The notes: a model not told the origin generated them from the letters alone. A stretch of 64,000 nucleotides of DNA from Gallionellaceae bacterium (GCA_009773615.1 WSYA01000004.1:1-64000), one strand, 5' to 3'; numbered from the stretch's first letter, positions 1 through 7,884 are shown. Numbers and translations are program-made.

Positions 1-107
1 CATCTGATTAGACTACCACCCTGTCTAACTTTCACGTTTCACACAATAGGCATAAGGGATAGACAGGATTAAACCTCCACGAAATGTCACTTAGCTCAGG
101 AATACAC

Positions 108-542
108 ATGACCGACTCTCTGCATATCGTTTGCCCGAATTGCTCTGCGGTGAACCGCGTCCCGTCCGATAAACTCGGGGAACATCCCACCTGCGGCAAA
201 TGCAAACAGGCGCTGTTTACCGCCCATCCTGCCGAACTGAACAGCAACAATTTCATGCAGCACATCACACGCAACGACATTCCCGTGCTGGTGGATTTCT
301 GGGCACCTTGGTGCGGGCCGTGCCGCTCGATGGCTCCCGCATTCGAGGAGGCGGCGCAACGGCTCGAACCGGGGTTCCGCGTAGCAAAACTGAATACCGA
401 AGAAGCGCAGGAACTGGCGGCACGCTACGACATCCGCAGCATCCCGACACTAGCTTTATTCAAAGGCGGGCGCGAAATCGCGCGGCAGGCAGGCGCGATG
501 AGCGCGACGGGCATAGTACAATGGGCACGTTCCCATATCTGA
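108..542 (+). CDS. trxC: thioredoxin TrxC (thioredoxin 2)
   Basis: Cytosolic zinc-binding thioredoxin that reduces protein disulfides. The thioredoxin fold carries the active site WCGPC with Cys69 and Cys72. An N-terminal zinc-binding extension shows two CxxC pairs (Cys9/12 and Cys29/32), which separates TrxC from TrxA. The length of 144 residues matches the family. I start at the ATG at 108 because AGGAA lies just upstream and homologues begin close to the first CxxC; an in-frame ATG at 84 would add eight residues without support. A small lipoprotein gene follows after 10 bases and is probably cotranscribed. Confidence 0.95.
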   Translation: MTDSLHIVCPNCSAVNRVPSDKLGEHPTCGKCKQALFTAHPAELNSNNFMQHITRNDIPVLVDFWAPWCGPCRSMAPAFEEAAQRLEPGFRVAKLNTEEAQELAARYDIRSIPTLALFKGGREIARQAGAMSATGIVQWARSHI

Positions 543-552
543 TGAGGCGACC

Positions 553-741
553 ATGAAATACTTGCTCTTGCTCCCTGCACTGCTGCTGACCGCTTGCGCG
601 GATCCTGCACATAATTTGTACGAAGGCATCAAAGCTCAAAACGAAGCTAAACGAACGCCGCAAGAACGTGCGATGACACCTGCGCCGACCTATGATGCGT
701 ACAAGAAGGAGCTAAAAAAGGACAACACCACGACTCCGTGA
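553..741 (+). CDS. small lipoprotein, function unknown
   Basis: The 62-residue product starts with a short lipoprotein signal peptide (Lys2, a leucine-rich core, lipobox LTAC with Cys15). The mature part is about 47 residues, charged and probably disordered, ending in a lysine and threonine-rich tail. GAGGCG sits in front of the ATG, and the gene begins 10 bases after trxC, so the two look like one transcript. I do not recognise the family. It resembles the many short outer-membrane-anchored lipoproteins of proteobacteria; no function can be read from the sequence. Confidence 0.75.
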   Translation: MKYLLLLPALLLTACADPAHNLYEGIKAQNEAKRTPQERAMTPAPTYDAYKKELKKDNTTTP

Positions 742-760
742 GTCCTAGAAAGGCGGATGT

Positions 761-1327
761 CTAGAACAGGTCGATGTCGCTGCCCTTGTCTTTCATTTCG
801 CTCACATACTGCTCAAGCGCAAGTTTTACCGGCATGCCGTCCATAACAGCATCGAACATCGCGCACTCGTCGACAGTGGTATATTTGGAGCGTATCTTCT
901 GCTGTAGCGCCACCCATTCCTGCGGACTGAATATCCGCTGCCGATCGCCCACCAGTTCATTCAAGGTGGCCAAACTATGGCAAACGTGCCCCAGACGCTG
1001 GGTCAACTTGTCGTAAAACTGAAAAGCGATGATGGATTGGTGCACCATGTCGGCGACGTGGTTCGCGGCCTCCAGCACATTTTTCTTGGTATCCCCGACC
1101 TCGCCCTCATCGGGCAACGATGCGAGGGTGTCGGAGATCATGTGCAAATAACCAGCCATGGTCGTGAAACTATCGGTCAACACAGCCACGGACGAATTGC
1201 TGTCTTTCATCGCCGACTCGATCTGTCCGGTTGCAAGCTCCAGCATCAGCATGGTCTCGCGCACCTGGCTCCAATCCAAGTCCGGCATATGGGCGTGAGT
1301 TCCGCCCTTCTTGGCTATTTCGGTCAT
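761..1327 (-). CDS. helical protein of unknown function, chemotaxis-like segment
   Basis: Cytosolic protein of 188 residues, predicted almost wholly helical, without signal peptide or membrane segment. The stretch around residues 100-118 (IIAFQFYDKLTQRLGHV) resembles the FQDxTxQxxxxV helix of CheZ-type phosphatases and the signalling helices of chemotaxis-type proteins. That is a weak resemblance, so no role is assigned. The ATG at 1327 is chosen over an in-frame GTG at 1339 because the ribosome site GGGAG lies within those extra codons. The gene converges with the trxC pair and lies downstream of an Adhesin_E gene. Confidence 0.7.
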   Translation of the reverse strand: MTEIAKKGGTHAHMPDLDWSQVRETMLMLELATGQIESAMKDSNSSVAVLTDSFTTMAGYLHMISDTLASLPDEGEVGDTKKNVLEAANHVADMVHQSIIAFQFYDKLTQRLGHVCHSLATLNELVGDRQRIFSPQEWVALQQKIRSKYTTVDECAMFDAVMDGMPVKLALEQYVSEMKDKGSDIDLF

Positions 1328-1396
1328 ATCTACTCCCACTTGGACACATCAACACAAAAATACAAACATAACGTCACGTATGCATCTCATTTTTCC

Positions 1397-1864
1397 CTAG
1401 CTCTGTTCACAAGCGATTTCCCACATTGCTTCACCGTCAGTATCAGGCAAAACCCGCTGCCAGCTATAAGCCTCCGAGTGCGTATACATCGCTTTACCCG
1501 CGCCCATATTTTCAGGATACAACGACACATAAAGCAAGCGGTATTTCTCGTTTTGGCAATCGTATTCCTCATACAGCTTCTTCGACGAATATACGAAATC
1601 GCCATTTATCTCAGGCACTTTGTAGTCGGTCAATCTCCACATTTTCACCTTGAAGCCGTTCTTGAAAAGGCTGGTGGGATTTGCGTAAAGGGTTTGCTGG
1701 TTAGATTTAAATACCTCGACCCATTCGGTGATAGCACTAGGACTTTCGATCACCCTGTCGCTCGCAGCTGCGTTTTTTTCCGCTCTCCCGCCATTGCTCA
1801 TAGGCGCGACGTTGAACAACGCAATAGAAATAAATATGGATAACGCAATCAGCTCAAAAATCAT
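1397..1864 (-). CDS. Adhesin_E-like secreted protein
   Basis: Product of 155 residues with an N-terminal hydrophobic stretch (residues 3-20) that could act as a signal peptide or anchor. The body has the pattern of the surface-adhesin protein E family: W-V near residue 48, a YANPTSL strand, VKMWRLTDYK, an E-Y-DC pair, an ENMGAG turn, a W-x-RV strand and a terminal W-E-IAC with a second cysteine. The two cysteines probably pair. Family members are small exported proteins; the adhesin name comes from a Haemophilus protein and need not describe this one. GGAGGCGG precedes the start. Related genes lie at 3442-3834 and 18456-19169. Confidence 0.75.
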   Translation of the reverse strand: MIFELIALSIFISIALFNVAPMSNGGRAEKNAAASDRVIESPSAITEWVEVFKSNQQTLYANPTSLFKNGFKVKMWRLTDYKVPEINGDFVYSSKKLYEEYDCQNEKYRLLYVSLYPENMGAGKAMYTHSEAYSWQRVLPDTDGEAMWEIACEQS

Positions 1865-2019
1865 TTTCCGCCTCCGCCATTCCTGTTGCCACTAACTGGA
1901 GAAGCGCATTTTGCTCGCGACCCGACCACCGCCTTGCTGCCGTCGGCAAAGTTGTTCAGGAATTCGCAGGAATTGAAGGATCGACTGATGGCATCGGGGG
2001 AAAACGTGCTACTACTCAT
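1861..2019 (-). CDS. possible small ORF ahead of the Adhesin_E gene
   Basis: An open frame of 52 codons runs from an ATG at 2019 and stops in an ATGA overlap with the Adhesin_E gene at 1864, the arrangement of translationally coupled genes. The product is serine-rich with two cysteines and a glycine-rich tail. I see no clear ribosome site and recognise no family. The overlap is the only positive evidence; the frame may instead be leader sequence of the following gene. Confidence 0.25.
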   Translation of the reverse strand: MSSSTFSPDAISRSFNSCEFLNNFADGSKAVVGSRAKCASPVSGNRNGGGGK

Positions 2020-2039
2020 GCGTTTGTCGAAACGAAGAG

Positions 2040-2294
2040 TTACGACAATTTCAACTGCGCCTTAGATTTTCGGCCGGGCGCTGCCGGAGGCGTAAAACCG
2101 GCTAGCCGACATTTTAGCCCCTCGATTTTCTTACCCTTCTCGAATCGGGTCGAATGACACGACATCACCTCGCCCTTGGCGGTAAGTTCAGACAAGTGGA
2201 GACGCGCTTTCGCTACTGAGATGCCTGCGGCTTCGGCGATCTCGGTATCGAGTCGTTCGCCGTGCGTTTTCAAATACTGGAGAATTTCATTCAT
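2040..2294 (-). CDS. small winged-helix DNA-binding protein
   Basis: An 84-residue protein. The N-terminal 60 residues fit a winged helix-turn-helix: helix 1 (NEILQYLKTHG), helix 2 (DTEIAEAAG), recognition helix (SVAKARLHLSELTAKG) and a short wing with basic residues (RFEKGKKIEG). The C-terminus is basic and proline-rich (PGRKSKAQLK), possibly a DNA-contacting tail. It starts 16 bases after the hairpin that ends hupB, so it is read either by leak-through or from a promoter inside hupB. No ribosome site is obvious. A small transcription regulator is likely; its targets are unknown. Confidence 0.65.
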   Translation of the reverse strand: MNEILQYLKTHGERLDTEIAEAAGISVAKARLHLSELTAKGEVMSCHSTRFEKGKKIEGLKCRLAGFTPPAAPGRKSKAQLKLS

Positions 2295-2309
2295 AGAGAT
2301 GGTAGAGAT

Positions 2310-2337
2310 AAAAGGCCGGCTTTATCGCCGGCCTTTT
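2310..2337 (-). terminator. rho-independent terminator after hupB
   Basis: A perfect 11-base inverted repeat (AAAAGGCCGGC / GCCGGCCTTTT) with a six-base loop lies six bases past the hupB stop codon. The GC-rich core flanked by A and T runs fits an intrinsic terminator that could work in both directions. It separates hupB from the small regulator gene. Confidence 0.85.
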
Positions 2338-2343
2338 CAATCA

Positions 2344-2628
2344 TTACTTCTTAGCGCCGTTAACAGCCGCTTTGAGAGTTGCGCCAGCCTTGAATGCCGG
2401 AACCTTGGAAGCTTTGATCTTCAGTTCTGCGCCAGTTGCAGGATTGCGGCCAGTACGTGCAGCGCGCTTGCGCACTTCAAACGAACCAAAGCCGACCAAT
2501 GCAACGTTGTCGCCTTTCTTCAGCGTAGCGGTGACGATGTCGATCAGTGCCGCGATGTTGCGATCTGCGTCTGCCTTTGTGCTGCCTGTCTTGGTTGCCA
2601 ATGCATCAATTAGTTCTTTACGGTTCAT
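2344..2628 (-). CDS. hupB: DNA-binding protein HU-beta
   Basis: Nucleoid-associated histone-like protein that bends DNA and binds without sequence specificity as a dimer. The 94-residue product begins MNRKELIDALA and shows the family signature GFGSFEVRKRAARTGRNPATG, in which the arm reaches into the minor groove, followed by VPAFKAGATLK. I place the start at 2628, where GGGAG precedes the ATG; upstream in-frame codons have no HU homology. A strong terminator follows directly, so it is probably monocistronic. Confidence 0.96.
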   Translation of the reverse strand: MNRKELIDALATKTGSTKADADRNIAALIDIVTATLKKGDNVALVGFGSFEVRKRAARTGRNPATGAELKIKASKVPAFKAGATLKAAVNGAKK

Positions 2629-2812
2629 GTTTATAAGCTCCCTAGTGGTTGTGGTCGAAGTACCGGAGCGGATTGTTGTAGATATTGGGCTTGATGGCAA
2701 GGGGGTTGAGAGAATTTATATTAAATAATGCGGCGGGAGTTACCCGTGCGGCTATTGGATGCCCCAATTGCCATTGTTTTGTTCCACGACCACCAGCGGA
2801 ATATACAAGGAA

Positions 2813-3373
2813 TTAGCGCTCTAATATGCGCGACTGGAGATATGTCCGGTCGGATTCCCGCGTAAATTGGAGAAAAATGATACCTGAACGAAACGCATCT
2901 TCACTGCCGTCATAGATTGTCGAGATGATCTTGCCTGACACCTCCAGAACGTGATGGGGACTGGTTACATCGAGTGGCGGCACGTGAATGTGCAATTTGA
3001 TGGATTTGGCGTTTTGCACATTATGGTCGAGGAGCAGATTCGCCCCCTGCGTGGATATATCCTTAACCACACCGCGATACACATGCCCTTCCACCAGGGC
3101 ATCGGCATGCCATCTGAAGTGAGGATGAGCCTCGCTGTGAGGCTCTTCATATCGTGAGGGGCGCGCCGGGGTAGCCGCTGGAATGACATCGCCCGCCTCG
3201 GCAACTGCAACAGGCGTGATATCCTCAACAGCTTTAATCGGCGCATCTGGCACGGCTCCCGGGATGGGCTCACCCGCTTCGGCATACGTAACCGATGAAT
3301 CCCCTCCGGCTGCCTTTGGCGGCGAATCGGTTGCCTCAATAGGCGGGGTGGGAGCTGTATTTTCTTCAGCCAT
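2813..3373 (-). CDS. PilZ-domain protein with acidic proline/alanine-rich N-terminus
   Basis: Residues 1-80 are alanine, proline and acidic rich and probably disordered. Residues 83-186 fit a PilZ fold: the motif DISTQG (D/NxSxxG class) after the strand VYRGVVK, then LHIHVP and a final VSGKI...GIIFLQF sheet. PilZ domains bind c-di-GMP through RxxxR and DxSxxG. Here the arginine motif is degenerate (a single Arg before WHADAL), so ligand binding is uncertain. CGAGGAAATT precedes the ATG. A diguanylate cyclase and cellulose genes in the same window make a c-di-GMP role plausible but unproven. Confidence 0.8.
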   Translation of the reverse strand: MAEENTAPTPPIEATDSPPKAAGGDSSVTYAEAGEPIPGAVPDAPIKAVEDITPVAVAEAGDVIPAATPARPSRYEEPHSEAHPHFRWHADALVEGHVYRGVVKDISTQGANLLLDHNVQNAKSIKLHIHVPPLDVTSPHHVLEVSGKIISTIYDGSEDAFRSGIIFLQFTRESDRTYLQSRILER

Positions 3374-3441
3374 AATTTCCTCGCATACCGAAAGTGATCA
3401 TAAAAACTTCAGCAGAGAAATAAAAACCGCTACAAACAACA

Positions 3442-3834
3442 TCATTGATTTGAAGTGCCGCAAATGCCTTTCCATCGGGCTTCGTTTACCGAACCGGGAA
3501 TGACGGCTTCCCATTTCCCGACTTTGGAGTCGCTGTAGACTACGTCCCCTGCACCCATATTTTCAGAATGCAGCGAAAAGGCCAGCATGCGCGCCTGATT
3601 ATTTTGGCAGTCGAATTCGTATTGAAACTTCGTCGACTTATAGGCGAGACTAGCGGATTCTGATGCTTGTTTATAGTCATACATCGACCACATTCTCGCC
3701 TTGTTGTTAAATTTGCGAATACTGGCGAAGTCGGCGTAAACCGTAAAATCGTTATTGTCATCAATCTCGGTCCACGCCGCCATCGCACTCTGGCTCGCCA
3801 TCGTCAGCAGCAATATCAAAATAGCTTTACTCAT
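3442..3834 (-). CDS. Adhesin_E-like secreted protein
   Basis: A 130-residue exported protein with a clear Sec signal peptide (MSKAILILLLTMASQSAMA, cleavage after AMA). The mature domain carries the Adhesin_E pattern: W-T-EIDD, VYADFASIRK, ARMWSMYDYK, EFDC, SENMGAGDVVYSD, W-E-AVIPGSV, RWKGIC. The two conserved cysteines could form a disulfide. The ATG at 3834 follows GAAAGGCGGG; a longer frame from 3876 would overlap the methyltransferase. It follows that methyltransferase gene closely and may end the same operon. The role is not known. Confidence 0.8.
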   Translation of the reverse strand: MSKAILILLLTMASQSAMAAWTEIDDNNDFTVYADFASIRKFNNKARMWSMYDYKQASESASLAYKSTKFQYEFDCQNNQARMLAFSLHSENMGAGDVVYSDSKVGKWEAVIPGSVNEARWKGICGTSNQ

Positions 3835-3872
3835 CGCAAACCCGCCTTTCTCAATATCTCTAACATCCCGAT

Positions 3873-4496
3873 TCAACCACGGATTGGGGATACCGGGAAT
3901 TTCTTCCTCGCCACCAAGTCGATGAGCGCCGACATACCGCTATGCCCGGCTCCTTCGCTGATGTGACTGTCATGCTCGACAAGATGCAGAATATCCATGT
4001 CGGCGAACATCTCGCGCAGCAGCGCTTCGGTGTACAGATTCTCGGCCTGCGACGGCCCTCCGGTGCGGTACTCCAACTGGCGCGGCGTGTAGCCTTGCAG
4101 CAGCAATAGGCCGCCGGGCTTGAGCGAGCGCTTGATGCCCGCGAACATTGCTGCGCGCTGAGCGGGCGGCACGAACTGGATGAAGATGGCCACCACCACA
4201 TCGTAACGCGCCTCGCCCAACTCCGATTGCAGCAGATCGGCCAATTCGAAACGCACTTGCACTCTGCGTTCGTTCGCCAATCTCTGCGCCTTGGCGAGCG
4301 CCACCGTCGATGCATCCACCGACAACACGTCCAAGCCCTGTTGCGCCAGCCATACGCCATTGCGCCCTTCACCGTCCGCCACCGCTAGACAGCTCGCCCC
4401 CGCTTTCAGCCAATGCTGTTGCGCTACCAAAAAAGCATTCGGCTCGGTGCCAAAGTGATAATCATCTCCGGCGTAGCGTTGATCCCATATATTCAT
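3873..4496 (-). CDS. class I SAM-dependent methyltransferase (TehB-like)
   Basis: Cytosolic 207-residue methyltransferase. It begins with the small-methyltransferase pattern MNIWDQRYAGDDYHFGTEPN. The SAM site motif I is degenerate but recognisable (CLAVADGEGRNGVWLA), followed by the acidic strand VLSVDAS and motif LKPGGLLLLQGY. Proteins of this type are often labelled tellurite-resistance TehB or thiopurine-type methyltransferases; the substrate cannot be told from sequence. It lies between a TPR lipoprotein and an Adhesin_E gene on the same strand, 18 bases downstream of the lipoprotein gene. Confidence 0.85.
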   Translation of the reverse strand: MNIWDQRYAGDDYHFGTEPNAFLVAQQHWLKAGASCLAVADGEGRNGVWLAQQGLDVLSVDASTVALAKAQRLANERRVQVRFELADLLQSELGEARYDVVVAIFIQFVPPAQRAAMFAGIKRSLKPGGLLLLQGYTPRQLEYRTGGPSQAENLYTEALLREMFADMDILHLVEHDSHISEGAGHSGMSALIDLVARKKFPVSPIRG

Positions 4497-4514
4497 CAGA
4501 CCATTCCCAAAATA

Positions 4515-5471
4515 TTATTTCCGGCTCAGCGCCTCGTTTACCAGCACCGCGCGCCGCGCATACATAGCAGCCTCGTCATCGCGTCCGAGCTGCTTCGACA
4601 CGCGCGCCATTCCATTCAAATCCTCGCCGATGCGGGCACCCAAAGCCAGCGACTTGTCTATCTCCAGCACTGCCTGATAATGCTGTAGCGCACTCGCAAA
4701 GCGCGCCAGTTTCTCTTCGGAGGCAGCAACGATACGCAGCGCATTGGCCTGCTCTTCTTTGCCGGCTTGAGCCTCTTTGCTCAGCGCCTGCGCCAAGGCC
4801 AACGCGCCTTCCGCATCGCCTTTCAGCAACAGCAAACGCGCGCGCAACGCGTCTATACCGAAGCGCGTCGTGCATTTCTTTTCGCAAATTTTTTCGGCCA
4901 GTTGCAAGGTTGATTCCGCCTCATCCAATCGCACCATATTGGTCAGGATCACGGCCTTGCGAAAGCCCGCTGTCAGATGAAACTCCGGCGCATAAATGCG
5001 CTCCTTCTCCAGCAATATCTTATCCAGCCAAGTCAGCGCAGCCTCATCCTCGTGCAATTGATGGGTCACCGTGGCCAGGTTGATCAACGTGGTGGCGACT
5101 CCCGCTGTGTCGTCCAAAGATTGTCTAAGCGCCAGCGTCTTGGCGAAGCCGTGTTGCGCGCGCAACAGCTCGCCGCCTTTTAACGCGCGCCGCGCGTCTT
5201 TTTCCGCCGCATTGGCTTGTTCCAATGCTTGCGGCAGGCGCGGTGGCGGCGCACTGCCGCACGCCACTAAAAATATCGACAGCAATAAACCTAGAAAAAG
5301 CAGCTGTCCACGAAAGTCACGAAAAACACGAACAAATTCAAAGAACTCGCTTGTTTCAAAAACAACCCGATGGGTGAGTCGCCTTACGAATACAGCCTCT
5401 TGCTTTATTTCGTGCCTTTCGTGTTTTTCGTGGATGAATTGCCGTTTTAAGGATAAATAAAATCTAATCAT
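4515..5471 (-). CDS. TPR lipoprotein with repeat element inside its signal region
   Basis: From the ATG at 5471 the product has 318 residues. A lipobox (FLVAC) sits unusually far in, near residue 71, followed by helical TPR-like repeats (QHGFAKTLALRQ, AALTWLDKILLEKE, ALQHYQAVLEIDKS) to the C-terminus. The ATG overlaps the mlaD stop codon, which indicates translational coupling. Residues 12-55 are encoded by a foldback repeat; without it the N-terminus would be MIRFYLSLKRQ joined to LLFLGLLLSIFLVAC, a normal lipoprotein signal peptide. The protein is probably the outer-membrane partner of the Mla-like transporter, or is impaired by the insertion. Confidence 0.75.
   Translation of the reverse strand: MIRFYLSLKRQFIHEKHERHEIKQEAVFVRRLTHRVVFETSEFFEFVRVFRDFRGQLLFLGLLLSIFLVACGSAPPPRLPQALEQANAAEKDARRALKGGELLRAQHGFAKTLALRQSLDDTAGVATTLINLATVTHQLHEDEAALTWLDKILLEKERIYAPEFHLTAGFRKAVILTNMVRLDEAESTLQLAEKICEKKCTTRFGIDALRARLLLLKGDAEGALALAQALSKEAQAGKEEQANALRIVAASEEKLARFASALQHYQAVLEIDKSLALGARIGEDLNGMARVSKQLGRDDEAAMYARRAVLVNEALSRK
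5307..5434. repeat. foldback repeat (TTCGTG family) inside a lipoprotein gene
   Basis: Imperfect inverted repeat with 26-base ends (5307-5332 and 5409-5434, 22 of 26 positions pairing) built from CACGAAA units, with about 76 bases between them. Such CACGAA/TTCGTG foldback sequences are normally intergenic. Here it lies within the 5' part of the TPR lipoprotein gene and keeps the frame open. Counting the extra bases at the edges, 135 bases appear to be added. Confidence 0.8.
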
Positions 5472-6408
5472 GGCTATCCATCCTGACTGGGCCGGTCTCA
5501 GGTGGCGGCACGGCATTCTTCAACGGCCAACTCGTGCTCAGAGAGTCCACCACCTCCTGCGTAGTACCAACCATCTCGCGTGTTTTGCCCAGAGTCTCGC
5601 GCGCCTCTCCCAGCATGCCCGGCAACTGAGGGGCGGAATGCTGCACCGCATCGTTGATAGACTCGCTGGTTTTGCGCAGATTTTCCATACTGCTGTCGAC
5701 CTTTTTCAGCAAAGCGGGCATATCTTGATCTATCTTCGCCGCAGACTGGCGCAGGGAGCGCAACAATGGTTCCACTTCGTTGTTAAGGTTGGTATCGACA
5801 CTGCCCAGCACGCGATCCAGACGTTCACGCGTACCGCGCATTTCGCCGGAAAATTCGCGCAGATTCTTTAACGTCTGGCGCACGTCGCCGTCGGGGTCAT
5901 GCAGCGTGTGCTGCAAATCGTCGAGGATAGGCATGATGCGATTTTTTACGTCGAGTACCGCCTGCTCCAATCCACTGGCGCGCTCGAAACGCACTTTATC
6001 TCCCGCCACCAATACGGGCTTGCCTTCCGTTCCCCGGCTGACGTCGAGCACCCCGTCGCCGATCACCCCTTCTTTTTTCAAACTAATCACCGCATCACGC
6101 CGGATCAGGCTGAGATACTTCGATTCGATGCTGACCTCGACCTGCACATGCCCCTGCTCATCCAGCGTCAGCGTGTTCAGCTTGCCGATTTTGAATCCGC
6201 TGAACTTGACCGGCATGCCTTCGCTTAAATCCTGTCCGCTATCGGCTACAAAATAGATCGGAGACTTGGGGGTAAATGCGCCTTTCTTAATGCCTGTCCA
6301 CAGAAAAACCAAGCCCAGCCCGATCACCGCAAGCAAAATAAACAGCGCGGCTTTACCGAACAGATTTTTGAAGCGCTCATCCTTGTCAGCCAACAATGTC
6401 ACAGACAC
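5464..6408 (-). CDS. mlaD: MlaD-like MCE-domain lipid-binding protein
   Basis: Periplasmic, inner-membrane-anchored substrate-binding subunit of a Mla-type lipid transporter. One transmembrane helix lies at about residues 20-40. The MCE domain follows at about 48-130 (PIYFVADSGQDLSEGMPVKFSGFKIG... VSIESKYLSLI). The C-terminal half is a long coiled region (about 150-290), longer than E. coli MlaD and more like the PqiB/YebT or mycobacterial Mce style. It starts at a GTG at 6408 directly after the ATPase-like gene and ends overlapping the lipoprotein start. The transporter set is mlaE, the mlaF-like gene, mlaD and the lipoprotein gene. Confidence 0.88.
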   Translation of the reverse strand: MSVTLLADKDERFKNLFGKAALFILLAVIGLGLVFLWTGIKKGAFTPKSPIYFVADSGQDLSEGMPVKFSGFKIGKLNTLTLDEQGHVQVEVSIESKYLSLIRRDAVISLKKEGVIGDGVLDVSRGTEGKPVLVAGDKVRFERASGLEQAVLDVKNRIMPILDDLQHTLHDPDGDVRQTLKNLREFSGEMRGTRERLDRVLGSVDTNLNNEVEPLLRSLRQSAAKIDQDMPALLKKVDSSMENLRKTSESINDAVQHSAPQLPGMLGEARETLGKTREMVGTTQEVVDSLSTSWPLKNAVPPPETGPVRMDSHD

Positions 6409-6409
6409 C

Positions 6410-7111
6410 TCACTCGATCTTTTTCCAAGGCAGAACCGTCGCCTTGTCCGCTATCACCAGCACCGTGCGGCCTTGTGCGGCAAAGGCTTCCAGCGCAGCC
6501 ACCCAGTTGCTCGCCAGACGCGCTTTGACATCCTCGAACAGCACCGCATCCACCACCATCACCCGGGGCATTTGCACCAACGCGCGCAACAACCCCGCCA
6601 ATTTGCGCTGCCACGGTTCGAGGGCAAACAAAGGCGAGGCCATAAATTCGGCACATGCATCCTGCTCCAAACCCAGCATTTCCAGCCAATGCTTCACGCT
6701 TTGTTCCGTTTCGACCACGTCGCGCCGAGTGTGATACCACAGCGGCAAAGTGACGTTTTCCCAGACTTTCAGGTTGTTGATGAGCCCCCCATTCGCAGCC
6801 ACCCAACCCACCCGCCCCGGACGGCTCGCCTTCAGCGGCTGCCATATCATGGGCGCAGATTCATTCCTGCTACGCCTCTCGCCCTGCGGGCCGCTGACGG
6901 CCGTCTTGCTGCGCCTTCTGTCGCCTTGCGCAATCTCGACACGGCCTTTACCGCATACTGCCTCGCCGATTGCCAAATCGATCATATTGTCTTTTTCGAC
7001 TTTGGAAGAGAGTTGCAATAGCCGCGTCTCGCCCGAGTGCAGGATAAAAGAATACTCGCGATCCGAATCTTCGCAACACACATCGACAAATCTGAATAGC
7101 TCGGTCACCAC
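6410..7111 (-). CDS. degenerate MlaF-like ABC ATPase subunit
   Basis: Lies between mlaE and mlaD, where the ATPase MlaF belongs, and aligns by eye with MlaF around residues 101-128 (GLINNLKVWENVTLPL against the MlaF post-Q-loop stretch). Every nucleotide motif is gone: no GxxGxGKS P-loop in the first 70 residues, no Q-loop glutamine, LEPWQ in place of LSGGQ, VMVVDA in place of the Walker B FDEP, and IADK in place of the H-switch SHD. The reading frame is intact over 233 codons and overlaps mlaE by one base, so it is translated and selected, not an obvious pseudogene. It may be a structural subunit, or power may come from another ATPase. Confidence 0.75.
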   Translation of the reverse strand: MVTELFRFVDVCCEDSDREYSFILHSGETRLLQLSSKVEKDNMIDLAIGEAVCGKGRVEIAQGDRRRSKTAVSGPQGERRSRNESAPMIWQPLKASRPGRVGWVAANGGLINNLKVWENVTLPLWYHTRRDVVETEQSVKHWLEMLGLEQDACAEFMASPLFALEPWQRKLAGLLRALVQMPRVMVVDAVLFEDVKARLASNWVAALEAFAAQGRTVLVIADKATVLPWKKIE

Positions 7112-7881
7112 TAAAAAACCAGCACCGTAATCAGTCCGTCACACGCAAACACGGCCAGTAGGCTGCGCATGACCGCGCGAGAGGCGGCGACCGGAATCTC
7201 GGTCATGGCGCGCTTGACTGTCAGGCCATAATAGCAAGGCACTACCGACATCAACATACCGAAACACAGACTTTTCAGCAGCGCCGCAAATATCTCCAAA
7301 AAGCTGAGCATCTCGAAAAAGTGACTGACCTCGCCGAGCAGCGAAACGTCGATATTCCATGCGGTTACCACCATGCCGGTACCGATAGCGACGACTTGGA
7401 AGTAGAACGTCAGCACCGCGCTGGTGACCGTCATCGCCAGCATTCTCGGCACCACCAGATAGGAAACGGGGGAAATGCCCATGCGCCGCAGATTTTTGAT
7501 CTCGCCATTCACTTGCATAGCCGCGAGTTCGCTGGCGATGGCCGAGCTGCTGCGCCCGACGATCACAATCGCCGTCAGCAATGGCCCCAGCTCGCGTACC
7601 ACGGTCCAGATCAGCACCTGCAAGGTCAACAATTCGTTGCGTCCGACCAGATTGCTGACCTGCATCACCATGATCAGCCCCGCCAAAAAGCCCATGACGC
7701 TGATCGGCCCTACCGATTGAATGCCGGTAAAGTACAGCTGCTTGAGCAGCGTCCTACGCACCGGCCACTTGATCACCACCGGCAGCGTGGACAGCACTTG
7801 CCCTACTAGTGCCGTGCTGTCGCGCACGAACAGCCCCTGCACCCCCAGAAAATTCTGCAATCGAAATATTGAATTTCTCAT
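7111..7881 (-). CDS. mlaE: MlaE-like ABC permease
   Basis: Inner-membrane permease of the MlaE/YrbE family, 256 residues. Visible features are the N-terminal amphipathic segment, the hydrophobic helix GPISVMGFLAGLIMVMQ, the family motif RELGPLLTAIVIVGRSSSAIASELAAMQVNGEI, the conserved MGISPVSYLVVPRMLA, and three C-terminal membrane helices. It should move phospholipid or a related lipid between the inner membrane and the MCE protein MlaD. It is first in its operon; the gap upstream is filled by an intergenic repeat. Confidence 0.92.
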   Translation of the reverse strand: MRNSIFRLQNFLGVQGLFVRDSTALVGQVLSTLPVVIKWPVRRTLLKQLYFTGIQSVGPISVMGFLAGLIMVMQVSNLVGRNELLTLQVLIWTVVRELGPLLTAIVIVGRSSSAIASELAAMQVNGEIKNLRRMGISPVSYLVVPRMLAMTVTSAVLTFYFQVVAIGTGMVVTAWNIDVSLLGEVSHFFEMLSFLEIFAALLKSLCFGMLMSVVPCYYGLTVKRAMTEIPVAASRAVMRSLLAVFACDGLITVLVF

Positions 7882-7884
7882 TTT

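Noticed and set aside
977-1843. A 288-codon plus-strand frame spanning two minus-strand genes
   Set aside because: It runs across the helical-protein and Adhesin_E genes, both with better starts and recognisable sequence; no family features are seen in the plus-strand product.
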